This document shows, one piece after another, positions 18,725-27,972 of a stretch of DNA of 64,000 nt (position 1 is its first letter; the number at the start of each line of letters is the position of its first letter). Source of the DNA: Maridesulfovibrio zosterae DSM 11974. GTDB lineage: Bacteria > Desulfobacterota > Desulfovibrionia > Desulfovibrionales > Desulfovibrionaceae. The stretch lies in NCBI RefSeq assembly GCF_000425265.1, contig NZ_AUDC01000010.1, forward strand, positions 496,001-560,000. Reading direction: 5' to 3'. The translations under genes and the position numbers were made by a program. Under the pieces are notes generated by a model, which saw only the letters and a program-made list of their open reading frames with translations, ran no database searches and was not told the DNA's origin.

Positions 18725-18820
18725 ATGACTACCAGCGCAATAATAATGATGGTATTTGGTCTTGGAATTACCTGGGGCGGAGCTGCTCTCTGCTTCCGTA
18801 TTGCATTTAATAGTAAGTAA
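18725..18820 (+). CDS. metS: MetS-like small subunit of NSS transporter (31 aa)
   Basis: A 31-codon ORF beginning ATG ACT ACC AGC, three bases after the transporter stop, with its ribosome site (AAGGAGA) inside the transporter's last codons. The product is one hydrophobic helix (TSAIIMMVFGLGITWGGAAL) with a short polar end. This matches the small-subunit family of methionine/alanine NSS importers (MetS) in size, position and the central W-GG pattern. It probably stabilises or activates the symporter in the membrane. A terminator follows. Confidence 0.85.
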   Translation: MTTSAIIMMVFGLGITWGGAALCFRIAFNSK

Positions 18821-18846
18821 TTCGGCCTAATCTGTAGTTAATTAAA

Positions 18847-18879
18847 AAGGACTGTTCCATACGGAGCAGTCCTTTTTTG
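18847..18879 (+). terminator. Terminator after the NSS-metS operon
   Basis: A 12-bp stem (18847-18858 with 18863-18874, one G-U pair) followed by six T. Confidence 0.9.
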
Positions 18880-18955
18880 TGCATGCTAAATTACAGTATT
18901 ATACTTTAGTAGCTGGGATGGTCGGGAGTTCTTCTGATTAGGTGACTTGTTATAA

Positions 18956-18994
18956 AATAAAAACGGGCTGTGTGCTTAAACACACAGCCCGTTT
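18956..18994 (-). terminator. Terminator after sstT
   Basis: A 14-bp perfect stem (AAACGGGCTGTGTG 18961-18974 with 18981-18994) and a T-rich stretch on the minus strand after it. Confidence 0.88.
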
Positions 18995-19017
18995 AATAGT
19001 TTTGTATGGAGAGAAAC

Positions 19018-20283
19018 TTAAGCGTTAGTCGCTGTTTGTGGCTCTGATGTTTCAGTTGTTACGGCTGATTTACCGGAGGTTGCAGCAATATCTGCTGCTG
19101 CTGTGAAAAGAACGTCTGTGGAGCTGTTCAGGGCTGTTTCAGCAGAGTCCTGAATTACGCCGACGATAAAACCTGCAGCAACAACCTGCATGGATATTTC
19201 GTTTGGTACACCGAAGAGGCTGCATGCAAGAGGAATAAGCAGCAGTGAACCACCGGCAACACCTGACGCCCCGCAGGCAGACACAGAGGCAATAAGGCTG
19301 AGTAAAAGAGCTGTTGCAATATCAACATGGATGCCAAGAGTATGAACTGCTGCCAGAGTCATAACGGTAATAGTGATCGCAGCTCCGCCCATGTTAACTG
19401 TTGCACCGAGGGGAATGGATACAGAGTATGTGTCCTCATGAAGTTTCAGCTTTTTACACAGATCCATGTTTACAGGAATATTTGCTGCTGAGCTGCGGGT
19501 GAAAAATGCAGTGATACCGCTATATTTTAAGCAAGTGAATACGAGCGGGTAGGGATTTTGTTTAGTTTTAAACCAGACAATGGCAGGGTTCACGATGAGC
19601 GCGATAGTGGCCATGGATGTAAGCAGTACCATAATCAGATGGCTGTATCCGGCTAGAGCTTCAAATCCTGTGCTGGCGATTGTCTGTGATACAAGTCCGA
19701 AGATACCTAATGGAGCAAAGCGGATTACGAGCTTAACAATGCTGGAGACACCTTCTGAAATATCGTTCAAAGCTGTCTTAGTGGTTTCGCCTGCATGCTG
19801 AAAACAGAAACCGAGAGCAATAGCCCATGCAAGAATACCAATGAAGTTGCCAGAAGCAAGTGCGTTAACCGGGTTGTCAACGACCTTAAAGAGTAATGTG
19901 TTTAACACTTCACCTATTCCGCTTGGTGGAGTGGCGCTGGTAGTCGTTGCAACAAGAGTAAGTGTAGTGGGTAGCAGAAAGCTCATTGTTACTGCTACTA
20001 GTGCAGACATGAATGTGCCGATTAGGTAAAGGGAGATGATTGAACGCATATTGGTGTGCGTTCCTTTTTTCTGATTTGCAATGGAAGCTGCTACAATAAC
20101 AAAAACAAGGATTGGGGCTACTGCTTTGAGGGCCTTAACAAATAGGCTACCAAATATACTTACAGAACCTGCTGTATCAGGCGATAAGGTGGCCAGGGCA
20201 ACACCTGCTATGATACCAATAATGATTTGTACCACCAGACTTCCTGATGCAATGCGTTTAAAAATATTTGACGGCTGACTCAT
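19018..20283 (-). CDS. sstT: Serine/threonine:Na+ symporter
   Basis: 421 aa, a dicarboxylate/amino acid:cation symporter (DAACS) protein with about 8-9 membrane segments plus two re-entrant hairpins. SstT hallmarks seen: the serine-rich hairpin [17 protein letters not shown] (about residue 258), [21 protein letters not shown] (about 285) and [26 protein letters not shown] (about 330). It imports serine and threonine with Na+ at the inner membrane. AAAGGAG lies six bases before the ATG. The C-terminal tail is Thr/Ser/Ala-rich and cytoplasmic. Monocistronic with terminator. Confidence 0.93.
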   Translation of the reverse strand: MSQPSNIFKRIASGSLVVQIIIGIIAGVALATLSPDTAGSVSIFGSLFVKALKAVAPILVFVIVAASIANQKKGTHTNMRSIISLYLIGTFMSALVAVTMSFLLPTTLTLVATTTSATPPSGIGEVLNTLLFKVVDNPVNALASGNFIGILAWAIALGFCFQHAGETTKTALNDISEGVSSIVKLVIRFAPLGIFGLVSQTIASTGFEALAGYSHLIMVLLTSMATIALIVNPAIVWFKTKQNPYPLVFTCLKYSGITAFFTRSSAANIPVNMDLCKKLKLHEDTYSVSIPLGATVNMGGAAITITVMTLAAVHTLGIHVDIATALLLSLIASVSACGASGVAGGSLLLIPLACSLFGVPNEISMQVVAAGFIVGVIQDSAETALNSSTDVLFTAAADIAATSGKSAVTTETSEPQTATNA

Positions 20284-20704
20284 AAACTACTCCTTTCCTT
20301 TTTTGCTGAGTTAAAATTAATTTTATCCTGACGAGTTTTTTCTAGATGTAGCTTAACATTTTTGTCAAGATTTTTATTTAAAATAGCTCATATGCAAATT
20401 TTTTGCCCTGTTTATTACGCATTAAGTAAAAAAATATAAAGCAAAACACATGTATAGACCTCTACAGACTTGCGATTTGTTTTCTTTGATTGAGATTTAT
20501 TGGTGTAAATACTTACAAACTCTTTAAGTAAGAAATGAGCTTTATATTACGATAAAAGTAAAAAAAAGAAATAAAACTATGCAAATATTATTTTTTAACT
20601 ATAAAAATTTCTTAAAATGCATAATATATTGTATTACAACTTGATGTTGTCACTTGTACGATGATACTGCTACTTAGGTACAACCTTAAAAGAGGATGCT
20701 TAAG
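20284..20704. other. Intergenic region between sstT and the CDF gene
   Basis: 420 bp, very AT-rich, between divergent genes. I see no ORF with a ribosome site, no stable hairpin and no recognised riboswitch. It presumably holds two divergent promoters. Confidence 0.55.
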
Positions 20705-21652
20705 ATGTCTGAATCTCCCAAAAAATATATTTATTACTCAATATCTGCCTCAATTATAACCATGATTCTTAAAACCTGGGCATGGTATATGACTGATTCA
20801 GTTGGCCTGCTCTCAGATGCTTTAGAGACACTGGTAAACCTGTCAGCTGGTCTGTTTGCTCTGGCTTCACTTACACTTGCCCTTAAGCCTGCCGATGAGT
20901 CACATACTTACGGTCATGGAAAGGCTGAATATTTTTCCAGCGGGGCTGAGGGGATGCTTATTCTTATCGCTGCCGTAGGTATTGTTTATGCTTCCATTGA
21001 GAGGTTTATCAGTCCCTCGGTTCCACATAATCTTGGATTAGGATTATGTGTTGCATTGCTTTCTTCAGCTGTAAACTTTATAACTGCGAAGTTGATGCTG
21101 GCTGGAGCACGGCAGCATGACTCCATAATCCTTGAGGCTGATGCAAAACACCTTATGACTGATGTATGGACGTCCATAGGGCTTGTTGCGGGATTGGGTA
21201 TAATGCTTTTTACTCCTCCTTCATGGGCGATAGTTGACCCTGTGATTGCATTGATTATGGCTGGTAATATTGTTTTTACCGGATTTTCACTTATTAAAAA
21301 GTCTTATTCAGGACTGATGGATAATGCTCTTCCGCAAGAAGAATTGTTTATAATTGATAGTGCTATCCGCCAGTGTGGAGGAAAGGATTCAATTTATCAT
21401 GGTTTGCGTACCCGTAAAGCAGGTTCAAATAGATTTATAGACTTCCATCTTCTTCTCCCCGGTGAGTCTTCAATCGCAAGTTCTCATGCATTATGTTCTG
21501 ACATTGAGTCCTGCATTAAAGATGATTTGAGTAATTGTCATGTAACTATTCATGTGGAACCTAAAGAGGATGCTTCCTCCTACGATTGTGAAGAAACAGG
21601 CGGTCTATGCGGGTCTATGATCAGATTGAATGAAGATCTGGATGGGAAATAA
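20705..21652 (+). CDS. Cation diffusion facilitator (CDF) metal exporter
   Basis: 315 aa from the ATG at 20705, which sits 9 bases from AAGAGG; an ATG at 20696 is too close. Six membrane segments. The metal site residues appear in GLLSDALETLVNL (Asp pair partner in TM2) and DAKHLMTDVWTS (His-x3-Asp in TM5). A cytoplasmic C-terminal domain (about 205-315) carries CHVTIHVEPKED. It exports Zn2+, Fe2+ or a similar divalent ion by proton exchange; specificity cannot be told. Its end overlaps the hydrolase gene by 23 bp, so the two are coupled. Confidence 0.92.
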   Translation: MSESPKKYIYYSISASIITMILKTWAWYMTDSVGLLSDALETLVNLSAGLFALASLTLALKPADESHTYGHGKAEYFSSGAEGMLILIAAVGIVYASIERFISPSVPHNLGLGLCVALLSSAVNFITAKLMLAGARQHDSIILEADAKHLMTDVWTSIGLVAGLGIMLFTPPSWAIVDPVIALIMAGNIVFTGFSLIKKSYSGLMDNALPQEELFIIDSAIRQCGGKDSIYHGLRTRKAGSNRFIDFHLLLPGESSIASSHALCSDIESCIKDDLSNCHVTIHVEPKEDASSYDCEETGGLCGSMIRLNEDLDGK

Positions 21653-22361
21653 ACGGGATGAGCATTTGAGAAAAATACAACAGACACATCGTGAAATAGA
21701 TCTTGAACATATTTTTATACTGCCGGAAGGCGATGGACCTTTTCCGGCAGTTCTTTTGGTTCATGAATATACCGGATTAAATCAGATTATTATTGACCAT
21801 GCTAAGCGTCTTACAGATTATGGATATGCAGTTCTTGCTGTTGATTTCTATGGTCTTAATAATCGGCCTTGCAATATAGAAGAAGCTCGTACCATTCACC
21901 GCATATATAGAAATAACCGGCTGTTAATGCGGGAGAGATCTAAAGTGTGTTTTGACATAATCATTAAGCAACCGGAAATTATCCCCAGTATGATTTTCGC
22001 ATTTGGTTTATCCTTTGGTGGTGGGGCCGTTTTAGAACTTGCGAGAAGTGGAGTTGATTTGAAAGGTGCCATAAGTGTCTATGGTTATTTGGATACATCT
22101 CATCCGGTTGGTGTTGGTGATATAAAATGTCCATTGCTGGCATTTCATGTTGAAGATGATCCAGTTGTACCTTCGGAGCATGCAACAGCATTTGAAGTAG
22201 AAATGGATTCTGCAGGAGTTGAGTGGGAAATGGTAAAAATTAAAAATTCCTGTCATGGTTTTGCTAATCCACAAGACGGTTCATACGATCAGCTACAGGC
22301 AGAAAAAATGTGGGATATGGTACAGAGAAAACTCATTTCGTGGAGTATTAATAAAAAATAG
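21630..22361 (+). CDS. Dienelactone hydrolase family protein
   Basis: 243 aa, alpha/beta hydrolase fold, soluble. Nucleophile elbow FGLSFGGGA (Ser about residue 118), acid in VEDDPVVP and His in SCHGFANP form a triad of the DLH family. Classical dienelactone hydrolase uses Cys; here it is Ser. Substrate unknown. The start could be ATG 21630 or 21642; neither has a good ribosome site, and translation is likely coupled to the upstream CDF gene, which it overlaps. A short 11-bp hairpin (22359-22385) covers the stop codon. Confidence 0.82.
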   Translation: MKIWMGNKRDEHLRKIQQTHREIDLEHIFILPEGDGPFPAVLLVHEYTGLNQIIIDHAKRLTDYGYAVLAVDFYGLNNRPCNIEEARTIHRIYRNNRLLMRERSKVCFDIIIKQPEIIPSMIFAFGLSFGGGAVLELARSGVDLKGAISVYGYLDTSHPVGVGDIKCPLLAFHVEDDPVVPSEHATAFEVEMDSAGVEWEMVKIKNSCHGFANPQDGSYDQLQAEKMWDMVQRKLISWSINKK

Positions 22362-22385
22362 GAAAGCTTAATTTAAGCTTTCCTA
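22359..22385 (+). terminator. Hairpin at end of the hydrolase gene
   Basis: An 11-bp perfect stem (TAGGAAAGCTT with its complement) around a 5-nt loop, including the stop codon. There is no strong U tract; probable weak terminator. Confidence 0.5.
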
Positions 22386-22466
22386 TAAATAATTTTAGCT
22401 CTGCTTGAGTATTTCAGCAAACTAAAGTTCAGTAGAAATTAAAAATTGGATTGCGAGTAGTCTCTA

Positions 22467-22979
22467 TTACCAAGTATTCTTATGAACCCGCTCTTCTTTG
22501 TATCTATCTTTTTTCTTAGATTCCTGATCTGGCCAGCCAATTACTAAAAATCCAAGTGGAATCACGTTTTCCGGCAGATTGAAATTCTTTTTAAACCCAG
22601 CCACTCTTTCTTCTATTGGGTGAACTCCGGTCCATACCGCGCCAAGTCCTTTAGCATGGATAGCGAGAAGCATATTTTGTATGGCTGCTGAGCAGTCCTG
22701 TACCCAGTATCCGGGATATTTTTCAAGACTGGTATCGCCGCATACAAGTATACCCATAGGTGCGCTTTTGACCATTGTTGTATACTGGCTGTACTCGGGG
22801 ATTGCGTCCAGTTTTTCGCGATCATCTATTACTATGAACTGCCACGACTGCTGGTTACCTGCACTCGGAGCCATCATCGCCGCACCGAGAAGTTCTTTAA
22901 CCAGCTCATCTGAAACAGGCTGTTTGTCTTTGAACTTTCTGATACTTCTGCGTGTGTAAATTGCTTCAAATACATCCAT
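22467..22979 (-). CDS. Nitroreductase family protein
   Basis: 170 aa, FMN-dependent. The N-terminus MDVFEAIYTRRSIRKFKDKQP and AAMMAPSAGNQQSWQFIV are the phosphate- and flavin-binding signature of the nitroreductase family. Later AIQNMLLAIHAKGLGAVWTG and VIPLGFLVIGWP are also typical. It reduces nitro-aromatics, quinones or flavins with NAD(P)H; the true substrate is unknown. GGAG lies eight bases before the ATG. Monocistronic. Confidence 0.92.
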   Translation of the reverse strand: MDVFEAIYTRRSIRKFKDKQPVSDELVKELLGAAMMAPSAGNQQSWQFIVIDDREKLDAIPEYSQYTTMVKSAPMGILVCGDTSLEKYPGYWVQDCSAAIQNMLLAIHAKGLGAVWTGVHPIEERVAGFKKNFNLPENVIPLGFLVIGWPDQESKKKDRYKEERVHKNTW

Positions 22980-23411
22980 TTTTAGATCTCCGTACTTAAA
23001 AGTTGTATGTTCACTAAGACAATCTCAATATTTTTTTAGCATACGTATTCAGTAAGTTTATCATACATTAATATGATTTATAGGTTCATGTTTAGTTTAA
23101 TATTGAGCTTACCTGCTTCTTAAGGATTAATTTTATCTCTTAAATTATATAATTCTACTTGATTTTCAATAGAATTATTATATTCTAAAAATAATCACAC
23201 CCCTTATTTGGTCTGAAACAGCTTTTGGTAATTTGCAGTCCAACCCCTTTGGCGGTACCGAATCTCTCCCTCGCATTTTTTTCGGTACCGCCCCTTTTTT
23301 TGAGAAAATTTCTTTCAGATCTTCACTTGGTTTTACCTCTTGACGAATTTTGATTCCGGTATGACTCTGTTTGTCTGAATCAATCAGCAGTATGATAAGC
23401 AGGGATGACAA
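22980..23411. other. Intergenic region upstream of the helicase fusion
   Basis: 432 bp. The left half is plain AT-rich DNA. The right half holds a strong GGCGGTACCGAA / TTCGGTACCGCC hairpin with a T run (23251-23300) and then the ribosome site of the helicase gene. A 104-codon minus-strand frame across it (23178-23492) runs into the helicase gene and has no support. Confidence 0.6.
23251..23300 (+). terminator. Hairpin with T run upstream of the helicase gene
   Basis: A 12-bp perfect stem (23251-23262 with 23281-23292), 18-nt loop, then CCTTTTTTTG. It looks like an intrinsic terminator but no gene precedes it on this strand. It may end a small RNA or act as a leader attenuator for the helicase gene. 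Confidence 0.55.
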
Positions 23412-26288
23412 TTGGAAAAAATAGATAAGGTACAGGAATATATAAACTCTCTCCTTTCTTCTCCCGTCATGGGCGATCAAGTGGCGTATCACCGTATAAT
23501 GGATGGCAGCGAAGCGTCCTATGCAGAGCCTCGCAATAAATTTTCTCCATCAGTTAATTCAGTGCTGGGATTTAGGGGTATAGGAAATCTTTATTCCCAT
23601 CAGGCAGAAGCTGTTGACTATGCCAGAGCAGGAAGAAATGTTGTGGTGGCCACACCAACAGCCAGCGGTAAAACGCTTACTTATAACCTTCCTGTACTGG
23701 AACAATGTATGCGTGACCGGGACAGTCATGCATTGTATCTTTTTCCGCTCAAGGCTTTGGCTCAGGATCAATTTAAAACTTTTAACGAAATGGCTTCTTT
23801 TATTCCAGACAGCATTCGACCTGAAGCAGCTATTTATGACGGAGATACAACTCCGTATAAGCGTAAAAAGATAAGGGATAATCCTCCCGCAGTCATTCTT
23901 ACCAATCCTGAGATGCTGCACTTGTCCATGCTGCCTTACCATGAAAAGTGGGCTCCTTTCCTTGCTGGGCTTACTCATATTGTTGTTGATGAGGTCCATA
24001 CTTATAGGGGAGTGATGGGGTCACATATGGCAATGGTTTTTCGTCGTCTGCTGCGAATCTGCAAATTTTATGGAGCAGATCCTTCATTTATTTTTTGTTC
24101 TGCAACTGTCGGCAATCCTTCTGCACTATGTCACGATCTTACTGGACTTGATGTCAGTGAAATAACCGAAAGTGGCGCTGCGTCCGGCAGGCGCAATTTT
24201 ATTTTTTTTAATCCTCAGATTTCTCCCTATAGTGCGGCAATTCAGCTTTTGAAAGCCGGACTTGCACGCGGTCTGCGCACTATTGTCTATACTCAGTCAC
24301 GCAAAATGACTGAACTTATATCTATGTGGGTCAATGAAAAGGCTGGAAAATACAAAGACCGTATCAGTGCCTACCGTGCAGGGTTCCTGCCTGAAGAACG
24401 GCGTGATATTGAACAGAAGATGTCTTCAGGGGAGCTTTTAGCAGTTATTTCCACCAGTGCTCTTGAGCTGGGTATCGACATCGGCGGGCTAGATTTGTGT
24501 ATTTTGGTTGGTTATCCCGGTTCGGTTATGGCTACTTTGCAGCGTGGAGGACGTGTTGGGAGAAGTCAGCGTGAATCAGCTGTAATCCTTATTGCACAGG
24601 AAGATGCTCTTGATCAGTATTTTATGCGCCACCCGGAAGATTTTTTTTCACGTCCACCTGAGAATGCAGTGCTCAATCCGTACAATCCAGTTATTATGGA
24701 GCGCCATCTAGTTTGCGCTGCAGCAGAACTTACCATGCGTGAGGATGACTATCTGCTTAAAGATGAGTCTGTTAAAAAGAGGGTATTGGAGCTTGAGCAT
24801 AAAGGTGTACTGCTGCGTAATAAGCGAGGAGACGAGATATATACTTCGCGCAAGCGACCGCATCACGAAGTCTCTTTGCGCGGGGCCGGTTCTACCTTAC
24901 ATATTGAAGATATTGCCACTTCCGCTGTTATAGGTACCATTGATGAGGTCAGAGCCTATTCTGAAGCCCATGAAGGTGCAGTTTATATTCACCGAGGTGA
25001 AACCTACTCAATTAAGGAACTTGATTTAGGCTCCAGAAAGGTACGCGCATCTAAAGAGCGTGTTGGTTATTACACTCGTGCACGTAAAAATAAATCTACC
25101 GAAATTTTAGAAATATATTCTCAGAAAAAAGTATTCGGGATTGTTATGCGGTTCGGCCGTCTTAAAGTAACCGAGCAGATTACCGGATATGAAAAAAGGG
25201 CCGTAAAGGGAGGAAAGCTGCTGGGAATAGTTTCGCTTGATCTGCCTCCTGTTGTATTCGAAACTCAGGGACTGTGGATGGAAATTTCAACTGACATTAA
25301 ACGCAGAGCGGAGGAAGAGTTTATACATTTTATGGGTGGTATCCATGCTGTGGAACATGCAGCTATAGGTATTCTCCCATTACTGGTTCTTACTGATAGA
25401 AATGATCTTGGCGGTATATCTACGCCTATGCATGAGCAGGTGGATGGTCCTGCAGTATTTATATATGATGGTATTCCCGGAGGTGCCGGCCTGACTATGC
25501 AGGCTTTTGATCAAGCTGAAGAACTGCTTGAAAGGACCTTGCAGATTATTTTAGATTGTGAATGTGAACTCGGTTGCCCTACCTGTGTGCATTCGCCCAA
25601 GTGTGGCTCCGGCAATCGGCCAATTGATAAGGCTGCGGCTATTTATGTTCTGGAAAATATGGTTAACGGAAAACCACCTGAAAAAATTGAGGTGTTAGCT
25701 ATGGATTTGGTTCCTTTTGGTGAAGAAGTAAAAAAAGAAGCGAATATATCTGCTCCTAAATCATTTGGCGTGCTTGATGTTGAAACCCGTCGCTCTGCTC
25801 AAGAGGTCGGGGGCTGGAATAAGGCAGAACGTATGGGTATTTCCATTGCTGTGCTTTATGATTCTGAGCAGGATAAATTTTTTGAATATGAAGAAGATCA
25901 GATTCCGGAAATGATAGAACATCTGCAAAATCTGGATCTGATTATAGGGTTTAATATTGAAAGATTTGACTATAAAGTTCTATCGGGAATACATGCTTTC
26001 AACTACAAATCGCTGCCCACTCTTGACCTTCTTATCAAAGTTCATGAGCGTCTTGGATATCGCTTGAAACTTGATAATATTGCACAGGCAACAGTTGATG
26101 CAGCCAAAAGTGCTGACGGATTACAGGCCCTGGAGTGGTGGAAGGAAGGGCGTTTGGACCTTATTACTGAGTATTGTAAGCAGGATGTAGCTGTAACCAG
26201 AGATGTTTATTTGTTTGGTAGAGATAACGGCTATGTCCTGTTCACTAATAAGGATAAGAAAAAAGTACGTCTGCCTGTTGCTTGGTAG
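23412..26288 (+). CDS. DEAD/DEAH helicase (MrfA/YprA-like) fused to DEDD exonuclease domain (MrfB-like)
   Basis: 958 aa, TTG start with AGGGA six bases upstream. Superfamily 2 helicase: Walker A ATPTASGKT (about 80-88), DEVH box (about 193), SAT motif FCSATVGN, motif V STSALELGIDIGG, motif VI QRGGRVGRS. A DUF1998-like region follows, with a four-cysteine cluster CECELGCPTCVHSPKCG (about 714-730). From ~783 to the end there is a DnaQ/RNase H-like exonuclease: GVLDVETR (Asp-x-Glu), GFNIERFDYKVL (Asp) and YCKQDVAVTRDVY (Asp). In Bacillus subtilis these activities belong to two proteins, MrfA and MrfB, acting in excision of mitomycin C adducts. Here they are one chain, supporting a joint unwinding-degradation role in DNA repair. 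Ends at a strong terminator. Confidence 0.9.
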   Translation: MEKIDKVQEYINSLLSSPVMGDQVAYHRIMDGSEASYAEPRNKFSPSVNSVLGFRGIGNLYSHQAEAVDYARAGRNVVVATPTASGKTLTYNLPVLEQCMRDRDSHALYLFPLKALAQDQFKTFNEMASFIPDSIRPEAAIYDGDTTPYKRKKIRDNPPAVILTNPEMLHLSMLPYHEKWAPFLAGLTHIVVDEVHTYRGVMGSHMAMVFRRLLRICKFYGADPSFIFCSATVGNPSALCHDLTGLDVSEITESGAASGRRNFIFFNPQISPYSAAIQLLKAGLARGLRTIVYTQSRKMTELISMWVNEKAGKYKDRISAYRAGFLPEERRDIEQKMSSGELLAVISTSALELGIDIGGLDLCILVGYPGSVMATLQRGGRVGRSQRESAVILIAQEDALDQYFMRHPEDFFSRPPENAVLNPYNPVIMERHLVCAAAELTMREDDYLLKDESVKKRVLELEHKGVLLRNKRGDEIYTSRKRPHHEVSLRGAGSTLHIEDIATSAVIGTIDEVRAYSEAHEGAVYIHRGETYSIKELDLGSRKVRASKERVGYYTRARKNKSTEILEIYSQKKVFGIVMRFGRLKVTEQITGYEKRAVKGGKLLGIVSLDLPPVVFETQGLWMEISTDIKRRAEEEFIHFMGGIHAVEHAAIGILPLLVLTDRNDLGGISTPMHEQVDGPAVFIYDGIPGGAGLTMQAFDQAEELLERTLQIILDCECELGCPTCVHSPKCGSGNRPIDKAAAIYVLENMVNGKPPEKIEVLAMDLVPFGEEVKKEANISAPKSFGVLDVETRRSAQEVGGWNKAERMGISIAVLYDSEQDKFFEYEEDQIPEMIEHLQNLDLIIGFNIERFDYKVLSGIHAFNYKSLPTLDLLIKVHERLGYRLKLDNIAQATVDAAKSADGLQALEWWKEGRLDLITEYCKQDVAVTRDVYLFGRDNGYVLFTNKDKKKVRLPVAW

Positions 26289-26361
26289 ATTTTCTCAGAA
26301 TCTGGTCATTGGGTTATTGAAAGAGCTTGGCACTTTTTAAGATTGCGTTAAATTAAATTTT

Positions 26362-26416
26362 CCGGTCCCCCGGACCTGAGTTAGGTTACTCAGGTCCGGG
26401 GGACCGGTTATTTTTT
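26362..26416 (+). terminator. Strong terminator after the helicase fusion
   Basis: A 19-bp perfect GC-rich stem (26362-26380 with 26389-26407), 8-nt loop, then TTATTTTTTG. Confidence 0.95.
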
Positions 26417-26468
26417 GTTCTCATTATGGATATTTTTTAAATTAATCCAATATCTAAGAGGAGAAAAA

Positions 26469-27869
26469 ATGAAAATTTCAGCAGGTGAGAGTGGCAGGTT
26501 TTTGAACGATGTTGATACAGATGGACTTGTTATAAAAAGAAAAAGTAAAATGGTCAGTCCTGAGCTCGAGAGCCTTGAAAAGCGTAGAGGTGTTACAAAG
26601 GAAATTGTTCAGCGTGCTTATGATCGTGAAGATGAAGAGCGGGATCTGTTTGTTCTGGATGCTTATAACCGTTTTGAATCTGGGATACAGGAGTTGTTGA
26701 ATACTATTATGCAGCGTGAGGCAGAGGCGGCTCAGTCATCTGTTTTTGAGGTTAAAGATTATTTTATGACAGAAGGAGGTCGAATACGGGATGAACTGCC
26801 TGATGATGCGTGCAGAGAGCTGTTTATGGATATACTTGCTTCAAGACAGAAAACAGCCATTAAGGCCGTAGCTCAGCATCAGAGTCAGGAATATCAGAGT
26901 TGGAAAGAGCGAACCGCAGCAGAGATTGTCGGCTCCGTATTGAAGTCTGTAAATATAAGCCCTGATGCCGCAACTCTGATGCATGGTGAGAGATTACTTG
27001 AGGGGGCTGTTTTACGTCTTTATAGAGGAAGCAGTAAAGAGTTGCTTGCTATGCGTTTGGCAAGTGCGAAACAGGCCATGTACTGCGGGGCACTGGAAAC
27101 AATCGGCTCTCGTGATCCTATTACTGCTTTGATTGTGGCTGATGGATGGCGGGAACAGCTGGGCAGTCATAACTATGAAATACTTAAAGAAAAATTTGAA
27201 CCGCAGGCCCGTAATCAATCAATTAAAATGGAATTTCATTCTTTACGTAACCTCGAAGGCGAAGAACTGCAGGTAGAACTTAATGATATTGTGGATCAGA
27301 ACATGCGTGATGAGCTCGCAGATATGATTACAGCCGACCGTTTGAGTCGTCAGCAGATGGAAGAAAAAGCTGATAAAGACAGAATCAATTTAATTTTCAG
27401 GGAACTGTTTCAAAGATATATGAAAGGAATTCTCACCGTTGAAGATATTATCGACTCCGGACTTTCGGAGCCACACCGGTCAATGTGGAGGTCAATATTT
27501 TCAAATACAGCAAGTGGTAATGAGGATACTGTTTTATTAAACATTGTTAAATCTGTTGTGAGAGCTGAGGTTACTAACGAGTATCAAGTTTATGCTGCCT
27601 TGACTCAAGGATTGGGAAAGGCTGACGCTTCGTTGCTGGCAACATTGTTTAATTTTAAAGATCATCCTGAGTCCAAACTCATTATTAACGGGTTGCAAGA
27701 GATTTCTGAGTCAGTGATAGTAGATGGTGGGAATGATAGTGACCATGCAGCAGCTGTTCGTGATTTTTTACATCGTGTTGTTTCTAAGGTGGGTAACGGA
27801 GAGTTTTTCAGTATTACTTCTCTGCGAAATGAGGTTATCAAAGACTACTTTGGTGGTAAAATAAGTTAA
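26469..27869 (+). CDS. Hypothetical protein, 466 aa, helical, phage-structural flavour
   Basis: Start is the ATG at 26469 with AAGAGGAG; the upstream frame lies in the terminator and is discarded. Soluble, almost entirely helical. I recognise no named family with confidence. The N-terminal low-complexity tail and the pattern AIKAVAQHQSQEYQSWKERTAAEIVGS followed by DPITALIVADGWREQLGSHNYEILKEKF resemble internal-virion or tail-associated proteins in Desulfovibrio prophages. No other phage gene is adjacent. It may be a domesticated phage gene or simply a helical scaffold. It is isolated between terminators and the hydrolase gene. Confidence 0.7.
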   Translation: MKISAGESGRFLNDVDTDGLVIKRKSKMVSPELESLEKRRGVTKEIVQRAYDREDEERDLFVLDAYNRFESGIQELLNTIMQREAEAAQSSVFEVKDYFMTEGGRIRDELPDDACRELFMDILASRQKTAIKAVAQHQSQEYQSWKERTAAEIVGSVLKSVNISPDAATLMHGERLLEGAVLRLYRGSSKELLAMRLASAKQAMYCGALETIGSRDPITALIVADGWREQLGSHNYEILKEKFEPQARNQSIKMEFHSLRNLEGEELQVELNDIVDQNMRDELADMITADRLSRQQMEEKADKDRINLIFRELFQRYMKGILTVEDIIDSGLSEPHRSMWRSIFSNTASGNEDTVLLNIVKSVVRAEVTNEYQVYAALTQGLGKADASLLATLFNFKDHPESKLIINGLQEISESVIVDGGNDSDHAAAVRDFLHRVVSKVGNGEFFSITSLRNEVIKDYFGGKIS

Positions 27870-27972
27870 GTATATGAAGCTGGTTTTAGATTCAGGATAT
27901 TGTTTTTTCATTGGTGCTTTTTTGCGTAGAGAGGTTATAATGACTGATTATATAAAAACAATAGGATAGTTT

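Noticed and set aside
20284-20704. Riboswitch upstream of the CDF transporter
   Set aside because: Plain AT-rich sequence with no stable structure or recognised motif.
23251-23292. A complete tRNA gene in the hairpin region
   Set aside because: The loop resembles a tRNA 3' end but the T-stem partner, anticodon arm and D-arm are missing.
23178-23492. 104-codon minus-strand frame upstream of the helicase
   Set aside because: Crosses the hairpin and the helicase start; no ribosome site.
26320-26350. Sigma54 promoter (TGGCAC...TTGC) before the terminator
   Set aside because: Spacing between the GG and GC elements is several bases too long for sigma54.
27938-27970. Short ATG frame (9 codons) before the lipoprotein hydrolase
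   Set aside because: Too short, no conservation argument; probably leader sequence only.
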